From assembly GCF_001556045.1 (NCBI RefSeq), contig NZ_LSIC01000193.1, positions 1-51,374 on the forward strand: DNA of 51,374 nt, read 5' to 3'. This document shows positions 34,371 through 44,615 of this stretch, one piece after another. The translations under genes and the position numbers were made by a program. A model generated the notes under the pieces. It saw only the letters and a program-made list of their open reading frames with translations. It was not told the DNA's origin and ran no database searches. The stretch's first letter is position 1; each line of letters begins with the position of its first letter. Origin of the DNA: Bradyrhizobium sp. CCH5-F6 (GTDB lineage Bacteria; Pseudomonadota; Alphaproteobacteria; Rhizobiales; Xanthobacteraceae).

Positions 34371-35072
34371 ATGGATGATTGGATCGATTATTACGATTCC
34401 ACGCATACGATCTATGTCAGCAAGCTGCATCGCGATTTGCACTTCCAGATCATTGCGCGGGACATCATCGGCTACATCCCCTCGCCCGACGCGATCGTGC
34501 TCGACTTTGCCTGCGGGGAAGCGCTGTCGGCGAGCCAGGTGGCGGCGGCCTGCGGTCAGCTGATCCTGGCTGAGCCAGCGCCGGGGGTGCGCGGCCGGCT
34601 GATCGCGCGATTTGCCCCCAACACCAGGATCCGCGTCCGCTCGCTGGACGACGTCCGCAAGATGCAGGATCAGTCGATCGACCTCGTGGTGATGAACTCG
34701 GTCGCACAATACATGACGCCGGAGGAGCTCGATGCCGCTCTCCTCAACATCCGCCGTATCCTGAAGCCCTCCGGCAAGCTGGTGCTCGGCGACATTCTCC
34801 AGCCCAATGTCGGCATGGTCAGGGATGTCATGGCGCTGCTCGGCTTCGGCCTGCGCCACGGCTTCCTGAAGGACGCGCTGGTCGGGCTGATCAGCACCGC
34901 GCTGTCGGACTATCGCCAGCTACGCTCGCGCATCGGGCTGCAGCGCTACAGCGAGACGGAGATCACCGCCAAGCTGAAGGCGGCGGGCTTCGCGGTCCAG
35001 CGCGCCCACGGCAATATCGGCCATAATCGCTGGCGCATGACCTTCATCGCGCGGCCGCCTCTGGTCCGTTAA
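34371..35072 (+). CDS. Class I SAM-dependent methyltransferase
   Basis: A 233-residue Rossmann-type methyltransferase. Motif I is VLDFACGEALSASQ, the acidic residue after strand 2 is in LAEPAP, and motif post-II is QSIDLVVMNSVAQYM. The C-terminal half (QPNVGMVRDVMALLGFGL) has the insert often seen in small-molecule or lipid methyltransferases. Substrate unknown. ATG at 34371. Confidence 0.83.
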   Translation: MDDWIDYYDSTHTIYVSKLHRDLHFQIIARDIIGYIPSPDAIVLDFACGEALSASQVAAACGQLILAEPAPGVRGRLIARFAPNTRIRVRSLDDVRKMQDQSIDLVVMNSVAQYMTPEELDAALLNIRRILKPSGKLVLGDILQPNVGMVRDVMALLGFGLRHGFLKDALVGLISTALSDYRQLRSRIGLQRYSETEITAKLKAAGFAVQRAHGNIGHNRWRMTFIARPPLVR

Positions 35073-35126
35073 GCATAACAATTAGCCGTTGTAGCTTGTC
35101 GCGCTGCAATCGGACATGATCGCCGC

Positions 35127-35202
35127 GGCCCGGTGGCGGAAGTGTCTACGCGGGGGCGGTGCATCGCTCTTCATCCTGGTTCAAATCCAGGCCGGGTCTC
35201 CA
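35127..35202 (+). ncRNA. tRNA-like element with defective anticodon arm
   Basis: Exactly 76 nt, the canonical tRNA length, with acceptor stem GGCCCGG/CCGGGTC (7 bp, one G-U), T-arm CCTGG-TTCAAAT-CCAGG, and encoded CCA (35200-35202) after discriminator T. The D-arm keeps a 3-bp stem but lacks the GG pair in its loop. The anticodon arm in canonical register mispairs at its two inner positions; a shifted 7-bp hairpin leaves a 6-base loop GTGCAT. It could be a pseudo-tRNA or a tRNA-like RNA with another function. It lies alone, 55 bases after the methyltransferase gene. Confidence 0.5.
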
Positions 35203-35515
35203 GCCTTCGCTGGCTTCGCCAGCTTCGGCTAGGCGAGCCCTTTCGAAGCAAAGGCTGCCTCGGCGAAGCCCGAAGGGCGAAGACGGGCGTGGCACAGCCA
35301 CGCCGGACCCGAAGGGGCGAAGCGTGTCCGGCGTAGCTGGAGCGCAGCGCAAGCGAAGACGGACGTTCCGGAAGAACCGCCCCGAGTAGCCTCCCCCTCC
35401 CTCAAAACCCGTCAAAATTGCCGGTTGATGGGCATTTTTCGGGGTTTCGCCGCTCCTAAAACTGGTCTAAGACCCACCCGCGCGCGAGGGAGACCCCGCG
35501 CTCTCGCCAAATGGG
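35203..35515. other. Hairpin-rich region between tRNA-like element and carB
   Basis: No gene. The first ~190 bases are a mosaic of short inverted repeats (GCTGGC-TTC-GCCAGC near 35210-35224; CGTGGC-ACA-GCCACG near 35289) made of units like GGCGAAGCCCGAAGGGCGAAG, a dispersed rhizobial repeat type. The rest is the putative leader of carB, including CCGCGC (35496-35501), which can pair with the left arm of the terminator at 35516. Confidence 0.55.
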
Positions 35516-35542
35516 GACGCGCGGCAAGCGCGCCCTTTTTTT
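35516..35542 (+). terminator. Intrinsic terminator just upstream of carB, possible attenuator
   Basis: GCGCG (35519-35523) pairs with CGCGC (35529-35533) around GCAAG, extended by G-C pairs past a bulged A, and is followed by seven T. It ends 28 bases before the carB start. CCGCGC at 35496-35501 is complementary to GCGCGG inside the stem and could form an alternative structure. It may end the tRNA-like transcript or attenuate carB. Confidence 0.75.
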
Positions 35543-35570
35543 GTGCCCAGATCCCAGCCCGTGAGCGGTG

Positions 35571-39035
<3,465 letters not shown>

Positions 39036-39080
39036 TCGCTGGCGGCGGCGAAGCTTCCGCTAAGTGATTGGCAATCAACC

Positions 39081-39113
39081 CACAATGGCCGGGAGGAACT
39101 GTCCGGCCATGTG
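39081..39113 (+). terminator. Hairpin after carB
   Basis: ATGGCCGG (39085-39092) pairs with CCGGCCAT (39103-39110), extended by CAC/GTG past a bulged A. No T-run follows, only GTTGTTCTGTT, so termination is uncertain; it may instead protect the transcript's 3' end. Confidence 0.4.
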
Positions 39114-39242
39114 GTTGTTCTGTTCCGGCGCCAGACCCACATGAGATCCCGGAGGGCGCATGTTCAGCCCCGGGAATACCGACGAATCAAGGTTGCCGCG
39201 CCTCTCGTTTTTGGGGCGCGCAGCTGAAGGACGAGAGAAGAG

Positions 39243-39716
39243 ATGGAAAAGGTTCCGATGACCCAGGCCGGCTTTGTCGCGCTCGGGGAAGAATTGAAGA
39301 GGCGTCAGTCGGAGGACCGTCCGCGGATCATCGAGCACATCGCGGAGGCGCGCTCGCACGGAGACCTGTCGGAGAACGCGGAGTATCATGCCGCGAAGGA
39401 AGAGCAGTCCCACAATGAAGGCCGCATCGCCGAGCTCGAGGACAAGCTGGCGCGCGCCGACATCATCGACATCTCCAAGCTCTCCGGCGACACCATCAAG
39501 TTCGGCGCCACCGTGACGCTGGTCGACGAGGACACCGAAAAGAAGACGGTGTGGCAGATCGTGGGCGAGGTCGAGGCCGACGCCAAGAAGGGCCGCATCT
39601 CCATCACCTCGCCGCTCGCGCGCGCCTTGATCGGCAAGAAGAAAGGCGCTTCCGTCGAGGTCAACACGCCCGGCGGTGCCAAGGCCTACGAGATCACCAA
39701 GGTGGAGTGGCGGTAA
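39243..39716 (+). CDS. greA: Transcription elongation factor GreA
   Basis: A 157-residue protein of normal GreA length. The N-terminal coiled coil carries the acidic tip in [16 protein letters not shown], and the C-terminal globular domain includes [19 protein letters not shown]. It rescues backtracked RNA polymerase by stimulating transcript cleavage. ATG at 39243 has GAGAGAAGAG just upstream. A strong terminator follows. Confidence 0.96.
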   Translation: MEKVPMTQAGFVALGEELKRRQSEDRPRIIEHIAEARSHGDLSENAEYHAAKEEQSHNEGRIAELEDKLARADIIDISKLSGDTIKFGATVTLVDEDTEKKTVWQIVGEVEADAKKGRISITSPLARALIGKKKGASVEVNTPGGAKAYEITKVEWR

Positions 39717-39742
39717 GGGTTTGCCATTGCGCACGACCATTT

Positions 39743-39772
39743 AAAGGGCCGCGCAACTGCGCGGCCTTTTTT
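39743..39772 (+). terminator. Intrinsic terminator of greA
   Basis: GGCCGCGC (39747-39754) and GCGCGGCC (39759-39766) around AACT, flanked by AAAG and TTTTTT. Confidence 0.93.
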
Positions 39773-39819
39773 ATTGCTGAATGTTACTTGCGTGGGGGGA
39801 GCGCGTATTCTCGCCACCC

Positions 39820-39896
39820 GTCATTGCGAGCGTAGCGAAGCAATCCAGAATCTTTCCGCAGCGACAGTCTGGATTGCTCGCTGCGCTCGCAATGAC
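39820..39896. repeat. Palindromic repeat, GTCATTGCGAGCG family (copy 2)
   Basis: GTCATTGCGAGCG...GCAATCCAGA and TCTGGATTGC...CGCTCGCAATGAC, the same family as the copy at 15227, here between convergent greA and the Lrp gene. Confidence 0.88.
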
Positions 39897-39906
39897 GGAG
39901 GACGAC

Positions 39907-40386
39907 TTACCTCCGCCCCTTCACATCCAGCGGCACGGCTGCCTCGTATTTCGAATTGTGCAGCACCAGCGAGGTCCGCACGTTGCGGACATGGGGCGCG
40001 GCGGTGAGGTGGGTGACGAAATCCTGGAAGGTCGCCATGTCGGGCGCGACGCATTTCAGGATGAAGTCGACCTCGCCCGACAGCATCCAGCATTCCCGCA
40101 CCAGGGGCTCGGCGCGAACGAAATCCTCGAAGGCGCGCAGATCCGCCTCGGCCTGGCTGGACAGGTGCACGGCGGCGAACACGGTGACGTCGAAGCCGAG
40201 CTTGCGGGCATCGAGCAGGCCCCGATAGCCGTGGATATAGCCCTCCTCCTCCAGCGCCCGGACGCGGCGCAGGCAGGGGGGCGGCGAGATGCCGACGCGC
40301 TTGGCCAGCTCGACATTCGTGATTCGACCGTCGGCCTGAATCTCGGCGAGAATTTTCAGGTCGATCTCGTCTAGGTTCCGCGACAC
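39907..40386 (-). CDS. Lrp/AsnC family transcriptional regulator
   Basis: A 159-residue regulator: N-terminal HTH (DEIDLKILAEIQADGRITNV, then ELAKRVGISPPPCLRRVRAL) and C-terminal RAM ligand domain (MLSGEVDFILKCVAPDMATF). It likely binds an amino acid. The GTG at 40386 is preferred because AGGAG lies 10 bases upstream and the HTH starts straight away; an ATG at 40443 adds 19 polar residues. It is divergent from trxB. GCGCAAT half-sites upstream are probably its own operator. Confidence 0.9.
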   Translation of the reverse strand: MSRNLDEIDLKILAEIQADGRITNVELAKRVGISPPPCLRRVRALEEEGYIHGYRGLLDARKLGFDVTVFAAVHLSSQAEADLRAFEDFVRAEPLVRECWMLSGEVDFILKCVAPDMATFQDFVTHLTAAPHVRNVRTSLVLHNSKYEAAVPLDVKGRR

Positions 40387-40462
40387 GTGATTGGAACTCC
40401 TGCCCTTTGCGGCGGTATGGGATGGTTTATCGGGAATCCTCATAGCCCAGTCCGCCCGCCCA

Positions 40463-40491
40463 GCGCAATTTTATTGCGCGTGCAGCGCAAT
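40463..40491. promoter_or_regulatory. Lrp-type operator: three GCGCAAT half-sites
   Basis: A perfect inverted repeat GCGCAAT (40463-40469) TTT ATTGCGC (40473-40479), followed by a third half-site GCGCAAT (40485-40491). It lies about 80 bases before the Lrp GTG and 165 before trxB. A further smaller dyad TGCAA-TTC-TTGCA is at about 40533-40545. Confidence 0.65.
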
Positions 40492-40654
40492 CGACTTTTG
40501 TTCCTTGTTGGAAAAATCCGCCGAGAGGGAATGCAATTCTTGCATAGCTCACCAGATGGCTTAGATTAGCTCTGATATTTCAGCGCCTCCGCGAGGCCTC
40601 CCGGCACGTTCCGCGCCCGCGCTGCAAATCCCCCGTGCAAAGGCGTCCGTCGAA

Positions 40655-41620
40655 ATGTCCGCTCCTGTTCACGCAAAGGTCGTCATCATCGGCTCCGGCC
40701 CCGCCGGCTACACGGCGGCGATCTACGCCGCACGCGCGATGCTGGAGCCGATCCTGATCCAGGGCATTCAGCCCGGCGGCCAGCTCACCATCACCACCGA
40801 CGTCGAGAACTATCCGGGCTTCGTCGACGTGATCCAGGGCCCCTGGCTGATGGAGCAGATGGAGAAGCAGGCGGTCCATGTCGGCACGAAAATCGTCTCC
40901 GACCTGGTCACCAGACTGGACACTGCGCAGCGGCCGTTCCGCCTCACCTGCGACAGCGGCGACGTCTATCTCGCCGACACCGTGATCCTCGCCACCGGCG
41001 CGCAAGCGCGCTGGCTTGGCCTGCCGTCCGAAGCCAAGTTCCAGGGCGGCGGCGTTTCGGCCTGCGCCACCTGCGACGGCTTCTTCTATCGTGGCAAGGA
41101 AGTCATCGTGGTCGGCGGCGGCAACACCGCGGTCGAGGAAGCCCTGTACCTCACCAATCATGCCTCGCAGGTCACGATCGTACATCGTCGCGATCACTTC
41201 CGCGCCGAGCGCATCCTGCAGGAACGCCTGTTCAGGCACCCGAAGATCAAGGTGATCTGGGACTCCGCCGTCGACGAAATCTGCGGCACCGAGAACCCGA
41301 ACAAGGTCACCCATGTCCGGCTCAAGAACGTCAAGACCGGCGCGCTCACGGATGTGAAGGCCGACGGCGTGTTCATCGCCATCGGCCATGCGCCGGCGAC
41401 GGAGCTCGTCAAGGACCAGGTCAAGCTGAAACCGTCGGGCTATGTCGAGGTCGCCCCGAACTCGACCGCCACCTCGGTGCCCGGCCTGTTCGCCGCCGGC
41501 GACGTCGCCGACGAAACCTATCGCCAGGCCGTGACGGCCGCCGGCCTCGGCTGCATGGCCGCACTCGAAGCCGAACGTTTCTTGGCCCTTCGCGCCAGCG
41601 AGCGCGCGGCAGCGGAATAG
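40655..41620 (+). CDS. trxB: Thioredoxin-disulfide reductase TrxB
   Basis: A 321-residue flavoprotein. FAD motif VVIIGSGPAGYTAAIYAARA, redox-active Cys pair in CATCDGFFYRG, NADPH motif VVGGGNTAVEEALYL, and the final FAD block FAAGDVADETYRQAVTAAG. It reduces thioredoxin with NADPH. The Lrp gene facing it is a conserved arrangement in alphaproteobacteria. The LysR gene begins 4 bases after its stop. Confidence 0.95.
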   Translation: MSAPVHAKVVIIGSGPAGYTAAIYAARAMLEPILIQGIQPGGQLTITTDVENYPGFVDVIQGPWLMEQMEKQAVHVGTKIVSDLVTRLDTAQRPFRLTCDSGDVYLADTVILATGAQARWLGLPSEAKFQGGGVSACATCDGFFYRGKEVIVVGGGNTAVEEALYLTNHASQVTIVHRRDHFRAERILQERLFRHPKIKVIWDSAVDEICGTENPNKVTHVRLKNVKTGALTDVKADGVFIAIGHAPATELVKDQVKLKPSGYVEVAPNSTATSVPGLFAAGDVADETYRQAVTAAGLGCMAALEAERFLALRASERAAAE

Positions 41621-41624
41621 AATC

Positions 41625-42548
41625 ATGCCTCGAACACGTGACGGATTTACGGATATGGATTGGGACAAGCTGAAGGTGTTTCACGCGGCGGCTGAAGCAG
41701 GCAGCTTCACGCATGCGGGCGAGCAGCTCGGCCTGTCGCAATCGGCAGTGTCGCGCCAGGTGTCGGCGCTGGAGCAGGAGCTCTCGGTCTCGCTGTTCCA
41801 CCGCCATGCCCGCGGCCTGATCCTCACCGAGCAGGGCGACCTGCTCTTCCGCACCGCGCATGACGTGTTCATGCAGTTGCAGGCGGCGCGCGCCAAGCTG
41901 ACCGACAGCCGCGAGCGGCCCAGCGGCGATCTCAAGATCACCACCACGCCCGGCGTCGGCATCAACTGGCTGATCCCGCGGCTCGGCGAGTTCACCGCGC
42001 TCTATCCCGAGATCCGCATCTCGCTGATCGTCACCGACGAGGAGCTCGACCTGTCGATGCGCGAGGCCGACGTCGCGATCCGCACGCGCAAGCCGACGCA
42101 GCCGGACCTGATCCAGCGCAAGCTGTTCGCGATGGGCTTCCACGCCTATTGCTCACCGGAATACATCAAGCGCTTCGGCACGCCGCGCACGCTGGAGGAG
42201 CTCGACTCCCACCGCATCATCACGCTCAGCGACGGCAGCTTCGCCCCGCACCTGCAGAACCGCAACTGGCTGATCGAAGCCGGGCGCAACGGCTCCGGCC
42301 CGCGCGAAGCCTATTTCAAGGTCAACAACATCCTCGGTCTCGTGCGCGCCTGTCAGCAGGGGCTCGGCATCGCCGCGCTGCCGGACTATCTCGTCGAGGA
42401 AGAGAACAAACTCGTGCAACTGTTCGGCGAGTCGGACTCGATCCAGCTCGACACCTACTTCGTCTATCCCGAGGAGTTGAAGACGGTCGCACGCGTGCAG
42501 GTGTTCCGCGACTTCGTGGTGAGCAAGGCGCAGCGCTGGCCGTCCTGA
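41625..42548 (+). CDS. LysR family transcriptional regulator
   Basis: A 307-residue regulator: HTH in FHAAAEAGSFTHAGEQLGLS and QSAVSRQVSALEQELSVSLF, then a periplasmic-binding-like effector domain (DLKITTTPGVGINWLIPRLG; GLGIAALPDYLVEEE). It starts 4 bases after trxB, so it is probably co-transcribed. An internal ATG 30 bases later (MDWDKLKVF) fits the usual N-terminus of the family better; both starts lack a strong ribosome-binding site. Target genes unknown, with trxB a candidate. Confidence 0.9.
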   Translation: MPRTRDGFTDMDWDKLKVFHAAAEAGSFTHAGEQLGLSQSAVSRQVSALEQELSVSLFHRHARGLILTEQGDLLFRTAHDVFMQLQAARAKLTDSRERPSGDLKITTTPGVGINWLIPRLGEFTALYPEIRISLIVTDEELDLSMREADVAIRTRKPTQPDLIQRKLFAMGFHAYCSPEYIKRFGTPRTLEELDSHRIITLSDGSFAPHLQNRNWLIEAGRNGSGPREAYFKVNNILGLVRACQQGLGIAALPDYLVEEENKLVQLFGESDSIQLDTYFVYPEELKTVARVQVFRDFVVSKAQRWPS

Positions 42549-42579
42549 TTTCCGCATGACTGACATGCGGCCTCGGCTG

Positions 42580-42609
42580 TTGCTGCATGAGCCTCGGCAA
42601 GCTCATAAT
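42580..42609 (+). promoter_or_regulatory. Promoter of the candidate anti-SD small RNA
   Basis: TTGCTG (42580-42585), 18-base spacer, CATAAT (42604-42609). The -10 box matches consensus at five of six positions. The start point would be near 42616. Confidence 0.6.
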
Positions 42610-42615
42610 GTTTGC

Positions 42616-42752
42616 ACGCTGAGCCTTCGCGTTGCGCATTTGTCCCCCTCCTCCAGTGGCGCGGGAGTTCAGTAATCCCTCTTGGAAGGTGATTGTGTCG
42701 GCCTCACGTGGCCAATACCTAAGCCGGGCCCTTCGGGTCCGGCTTTTTTTCT
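42616..42752 (+). ncRNA. Candidate small RNA with anti-Shine-Dalgarno loop
   Basis: About 137 nt between a good promoter and a strong terminator, with no open frame. First hairpin: GCGCATT (42634-42640) with AGTGGCGC (42655-42662, one bulge), its loop TGTCCCCCTCCTCC exposing CCTCCTCC (42647-42654), complementary to ribosome-binding sites. Then GGGA...TCCC, then a GGCC-TCACGT-GGCC hairpin, then the terminator. This layout resembles the suhB/alpha-r14 group of rhizobial sRNAs, which carry CCUCCUCCC loops. Membership is an inference; a covariance search would settle it. Confidence 0.6.
42721..42752 (+). terminator. Terminator of the candidate small RNA
   Basis: AAGCCGGGCCC (42721-42731) pairs with GGGTCCGGCTT (42735-42745, one G-U) around TTC and ends in a run of T. 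Confidence 0.9.
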
Positions 42753-42846
42753 GCCGCATGAACCTTCGCCCTCCGCGTGTATTGACAGTTCCAGGCATAC
42801 CCCGCATCGTTTGCAAATGATCACGAAGTCGTGCGCAGCCCATTCG

Positions 42847-42870
42847 AAAAAAGGCCCCCATTCGGGGACC
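42847..42870 (-). terminator. Minus-strand intrinsic terminator
   Basis: Read on the minus strand: GGTCCCC, loop GAAT, GGGGGCC, then TTTTTT. No annotated minus-strand gene precedes it, which points to an unannotated short transcript starting at or beyond 42900. Confidence 0.6.
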
Positions 42871-42917
42871 TCGGATTTTTGCGCGCACTAGCTGACTTCG
42901 TCATCGCCGCAATCCCG

Positions 42918-42946
42918 AAAACCCCGCCGCCTGGACGGGGTTTTTT
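42918..42946 (+). terminator. Plus-strand intrinsic terminator before the DapA-like gene
   Basis: AAAACCCCG (42918-42926) and CGGGGTTTT (42936-42944) around a 9-base loop, then two more T. It lies 49 bases before the next start, and may insulate that gene or end a short transcript. Confidence 0.75.
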
Positions 42947-42994
42947 CATGTGCCCTCCGTCTCAGGCCTTTTTTCCCGAGAAGGAGATGGAAAC

Positions 42995-43903
42995 ATGACC
43001 GGACTTGAAGATCACTTGCACGGACTGTGGCTGCCGCTGGTGACGCCGTTTCAGGACGGCGCGCTGGACGAGAGGTCGCTGCGGCGGCTGACGCGGCACT
43101 ACGGCGCGGGCGCCGTCGACGGCTTCATCCTGGGGGCGACCTCAGGCGAAGGCATGACGCTGCGCGAGGCCGAGCTCGAACGGCTCGTCGCCGTGGTGCG
43201 CGACGAGATGGCGGCCAGCGGCCGCACCGTGCCGATCTGCCTTGGGCTCTCGGGCGCGGACACCTCACGGCTGATGGAGCGTCTCGACGAGACCGCGGAC
43301 TGGCCGATCGACGGTTACCTGATCGCCAGTCCCTATTATGTGCGGCCGTCGCAACGCGGGCTGCTGGCGCATTTCGAGGCGCTCGCCGATCACGCCGCAT
43401 GGCCGATTGCGCTCTACAACATTCCCTATCGCTGCGCGGTCAACATCACCAACCAGACCATGCTGCGGCTCGCCGAGCACAGGAACATCGTCGGCCTGAA
43501 GGATTGCGGCGCCAGCCGCGAGCAATCGATCGCACTGCTGCGCGACCGTCCGAAGGACTTTCGCGTGCTCACCGGCGAGGACGCGAATTACTTCGAAGCA
43601 CTCACCGACGGCGCCGACGGCGGCATCGTGCTGTCGGCCCATGTCGAGACCGCGACCTTTGCGACTGTGTATGCCGAACTGAAGCGCGGCAACCACGACG
43701 CGGCGCTGGCGCGCTGGAACGAGGTTGCCGAACTGACGCGTCTGCTGTTCGCCGAGCCGAGCCCCGCGCCGGCGAAGTACTGGTTGTGGCGGACTGGCCT
43801 GATCGACAGTCCCGAAGTGCGCCTGCCGATGGTGGAAGTGAGCAGCGAGCTCGCAGCGGCGATCGATCGCGAGATCGAGCGGCGGACGAAGGTCGCGGCG
43901 TAG
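42995..43903 (+). CDS. DapA/N-acetylneuraminate lyase family aldolase
   Basis: A 302-residue TIM-barrel Schiff-base aldolase. Schiff-base Lys in NIVGLKDCGAS (about 168), the Tyr in ALYNIPYR (about 141) and the pocket motif GATSGEGMTL are present. It may be a 4-hydroxy-tetrahydrodipicolinate synthase, but the Dap motif is usually GTTGE, so a paralogue acting on another 2-oxo acid is equally possible. ATG at 42995 is set by AAGGAGAT nine bases upstream. The dap genes are not nearby. Confidence 0.85.
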   Translation: MTGLEDHLHGLWLPLVTPFQDGALDERSLRRLTRHYGAGAVDGFILGATSGEGMTLREAELERLVAVVRDEMAASGRTVPICLGLSGADTSRLMERLDETADWPIDGYLIASPYYVRPSQRGLLAHFEALADHAAWPIALYNIPYRCAVNITNQTMLRLAEHRNIVGLKDCGASREQSIALLRDRPKDFRVLTGEDANYFEALTDGADGGIVLSAHVETATFATVYAELKRGNHDAALARWNEVAELTRLLFAEPSPAPAKYWLWRTGLIDSPEVRLPMVEVSSELAAAIDREIERRTKVAA

Positions 43904-43934
43904 CGGCTTCTCTCAACGCGCTCGCAACCGTCCC

Positions 43935-43982
43935 TTCTCCCCTTGCGGTAGAGGTGGCGCGAAGCGCCGGATGAGGGGAGAG
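43935..43982. repeat. Palindromic repeat after the DapA-like gene
   Basis: TTCTCCCCTTGCGG...GGCGCGAAGCGCC...GGATGAGGGGAGA: an imperfect palindrome with an inner GGCGC-GAA-GCGCC stem, a common rhizobial intergenic repeat. It can act as a transcript end. Confidence 0.65.
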
Positions 43983-44110
43983 AGGGAAAGAGGAGGCCGT
44001 GGTTAACTTCATCCCAACGGCCTTCGCTGTTGCCGCATGGCGCATCCACGGCTCGTTTACGCGATCGCGCCTATCGTCGTCGTTCAACACCTTCAAAAGG
44101 GGGAATGACA

Positions 44111-44260
44111 ATGGGGCATCGCATCCCGCCGACGGCCGCGCGGCAATTCGCGCCTGCCGATCTCTTGCAGGGAATTCTGGTGGTGTCGTCGTTCGGGTTC
44201 TGGGCGGTGATGCTCGGCCTGATGCCGGTGCTGCTGTTTCGCGTCTGGCTGGTCGGCTGA
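44111..44260 (+). CDS. 49-residue single-TM membrane micropeptide (first of two)
   Basis: ATG at 44111 follows GGGGGA by six bases; an ATG six bases earlier sits too close. The product is a polar N-terminus (GHRIPPTAARQFAPADLLQG), then a long hydrophobic helix (ILVVSSFGFWAVMLGLMPVL) and a short end. No known family. The second micropeptide 130 bases later has the same layout (acidic residue-Ile/Leu-Leu, Trp, hydrophobic helix with a Pro-Val), so they may be diverged paralogues. Confidence 0.55.
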   Translation: MGHRIPPTAARQFAPADLLQGILVVSSFGFWAVMLGLMPVLLFRVWLVG

Positions 44261-44389
44261 CGGAAGCGACGCGGGATGGTTAACCCGTGGTAACACCTGT
44301 GTTCAAAATGCACGGGCAGCCGCGATCCGGATCTTAAAACATCCCTGATATCCCTGACGCCCATAAGCGAAGAAATCGCGGAGGCGTTT

Positions 44390-44536
44390 GTGAATAGTCA
44401 GAATGATATGGCGTCGCATTACGACGCCGGACAGCAGGGCTTTACCACCGAGGACATTCTCTGGGCCGTCGGCATCTGGTCGGTGATCCTGACCATGTCG
44501 CCAGTCATCGTGTTCTACATGCTGATGGTGGCGTAG
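44390..44536 (+). CDS. 48-residue single-TM membrane micropeptide (second of two)
   Basis: A GTG at 44390 with GGAGG six bases upstream opens 48 codons. Residues 1-20 are polar (NSQNDMASHYDAGQQGFTTE), then DILWAVGIWSVILTMSPVIV and FYMLMVA span the membrane. It shares the pattern of the preceding micropeptide. Not recognised as a known family; possibly a component or regulator of a membrane complex. It is convergent with the ParA gene, 79 bases away. Confidence 0.55.
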   Translation: MNSQNDMASHYDAGQQGFTTEDILWAVGIWSVILTMSPVIVFYMLMVA

Positions 44537-44615
44537 CTCGTCCCCACCGGATCCAAGAAACGCAAAACGCGCGGCTCGTCCGCGCGTTCTTCGTCCGGGG
44601 AATGAACAATGAAAA

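Larger units (their letters stand above)
42753..42994. other. Terminator-dense region before the DapA-like gene
   Basis: No supported gene. It holds a minus-strand terminator (42847-42870) and a plus-strand one (42918-42946) within 100 bases, so at least one short transcript is implied. A 27-codon minus-strand frame (42837-42920 region, starting MTKSASARKN) overlaps one terminator and is not convincing. A TTGACA occurs at 42782 without a good -10. Confidence 0.4.

Noticed and set aside
42837..42920. 27-codon minus-strand peptide across the terminator before the DapA-like gene
   Set aside because: The frame runs through the terminator hairpin, so the mRNA would end inside it; weak ribosome-binding site.
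44071..44364. Minus-strand frame opposite the first micropeptide
   Set aside because: No ribosome-binding site and no family features; the plus-strand micropeptide has both a good RBS and a clear TM helix.
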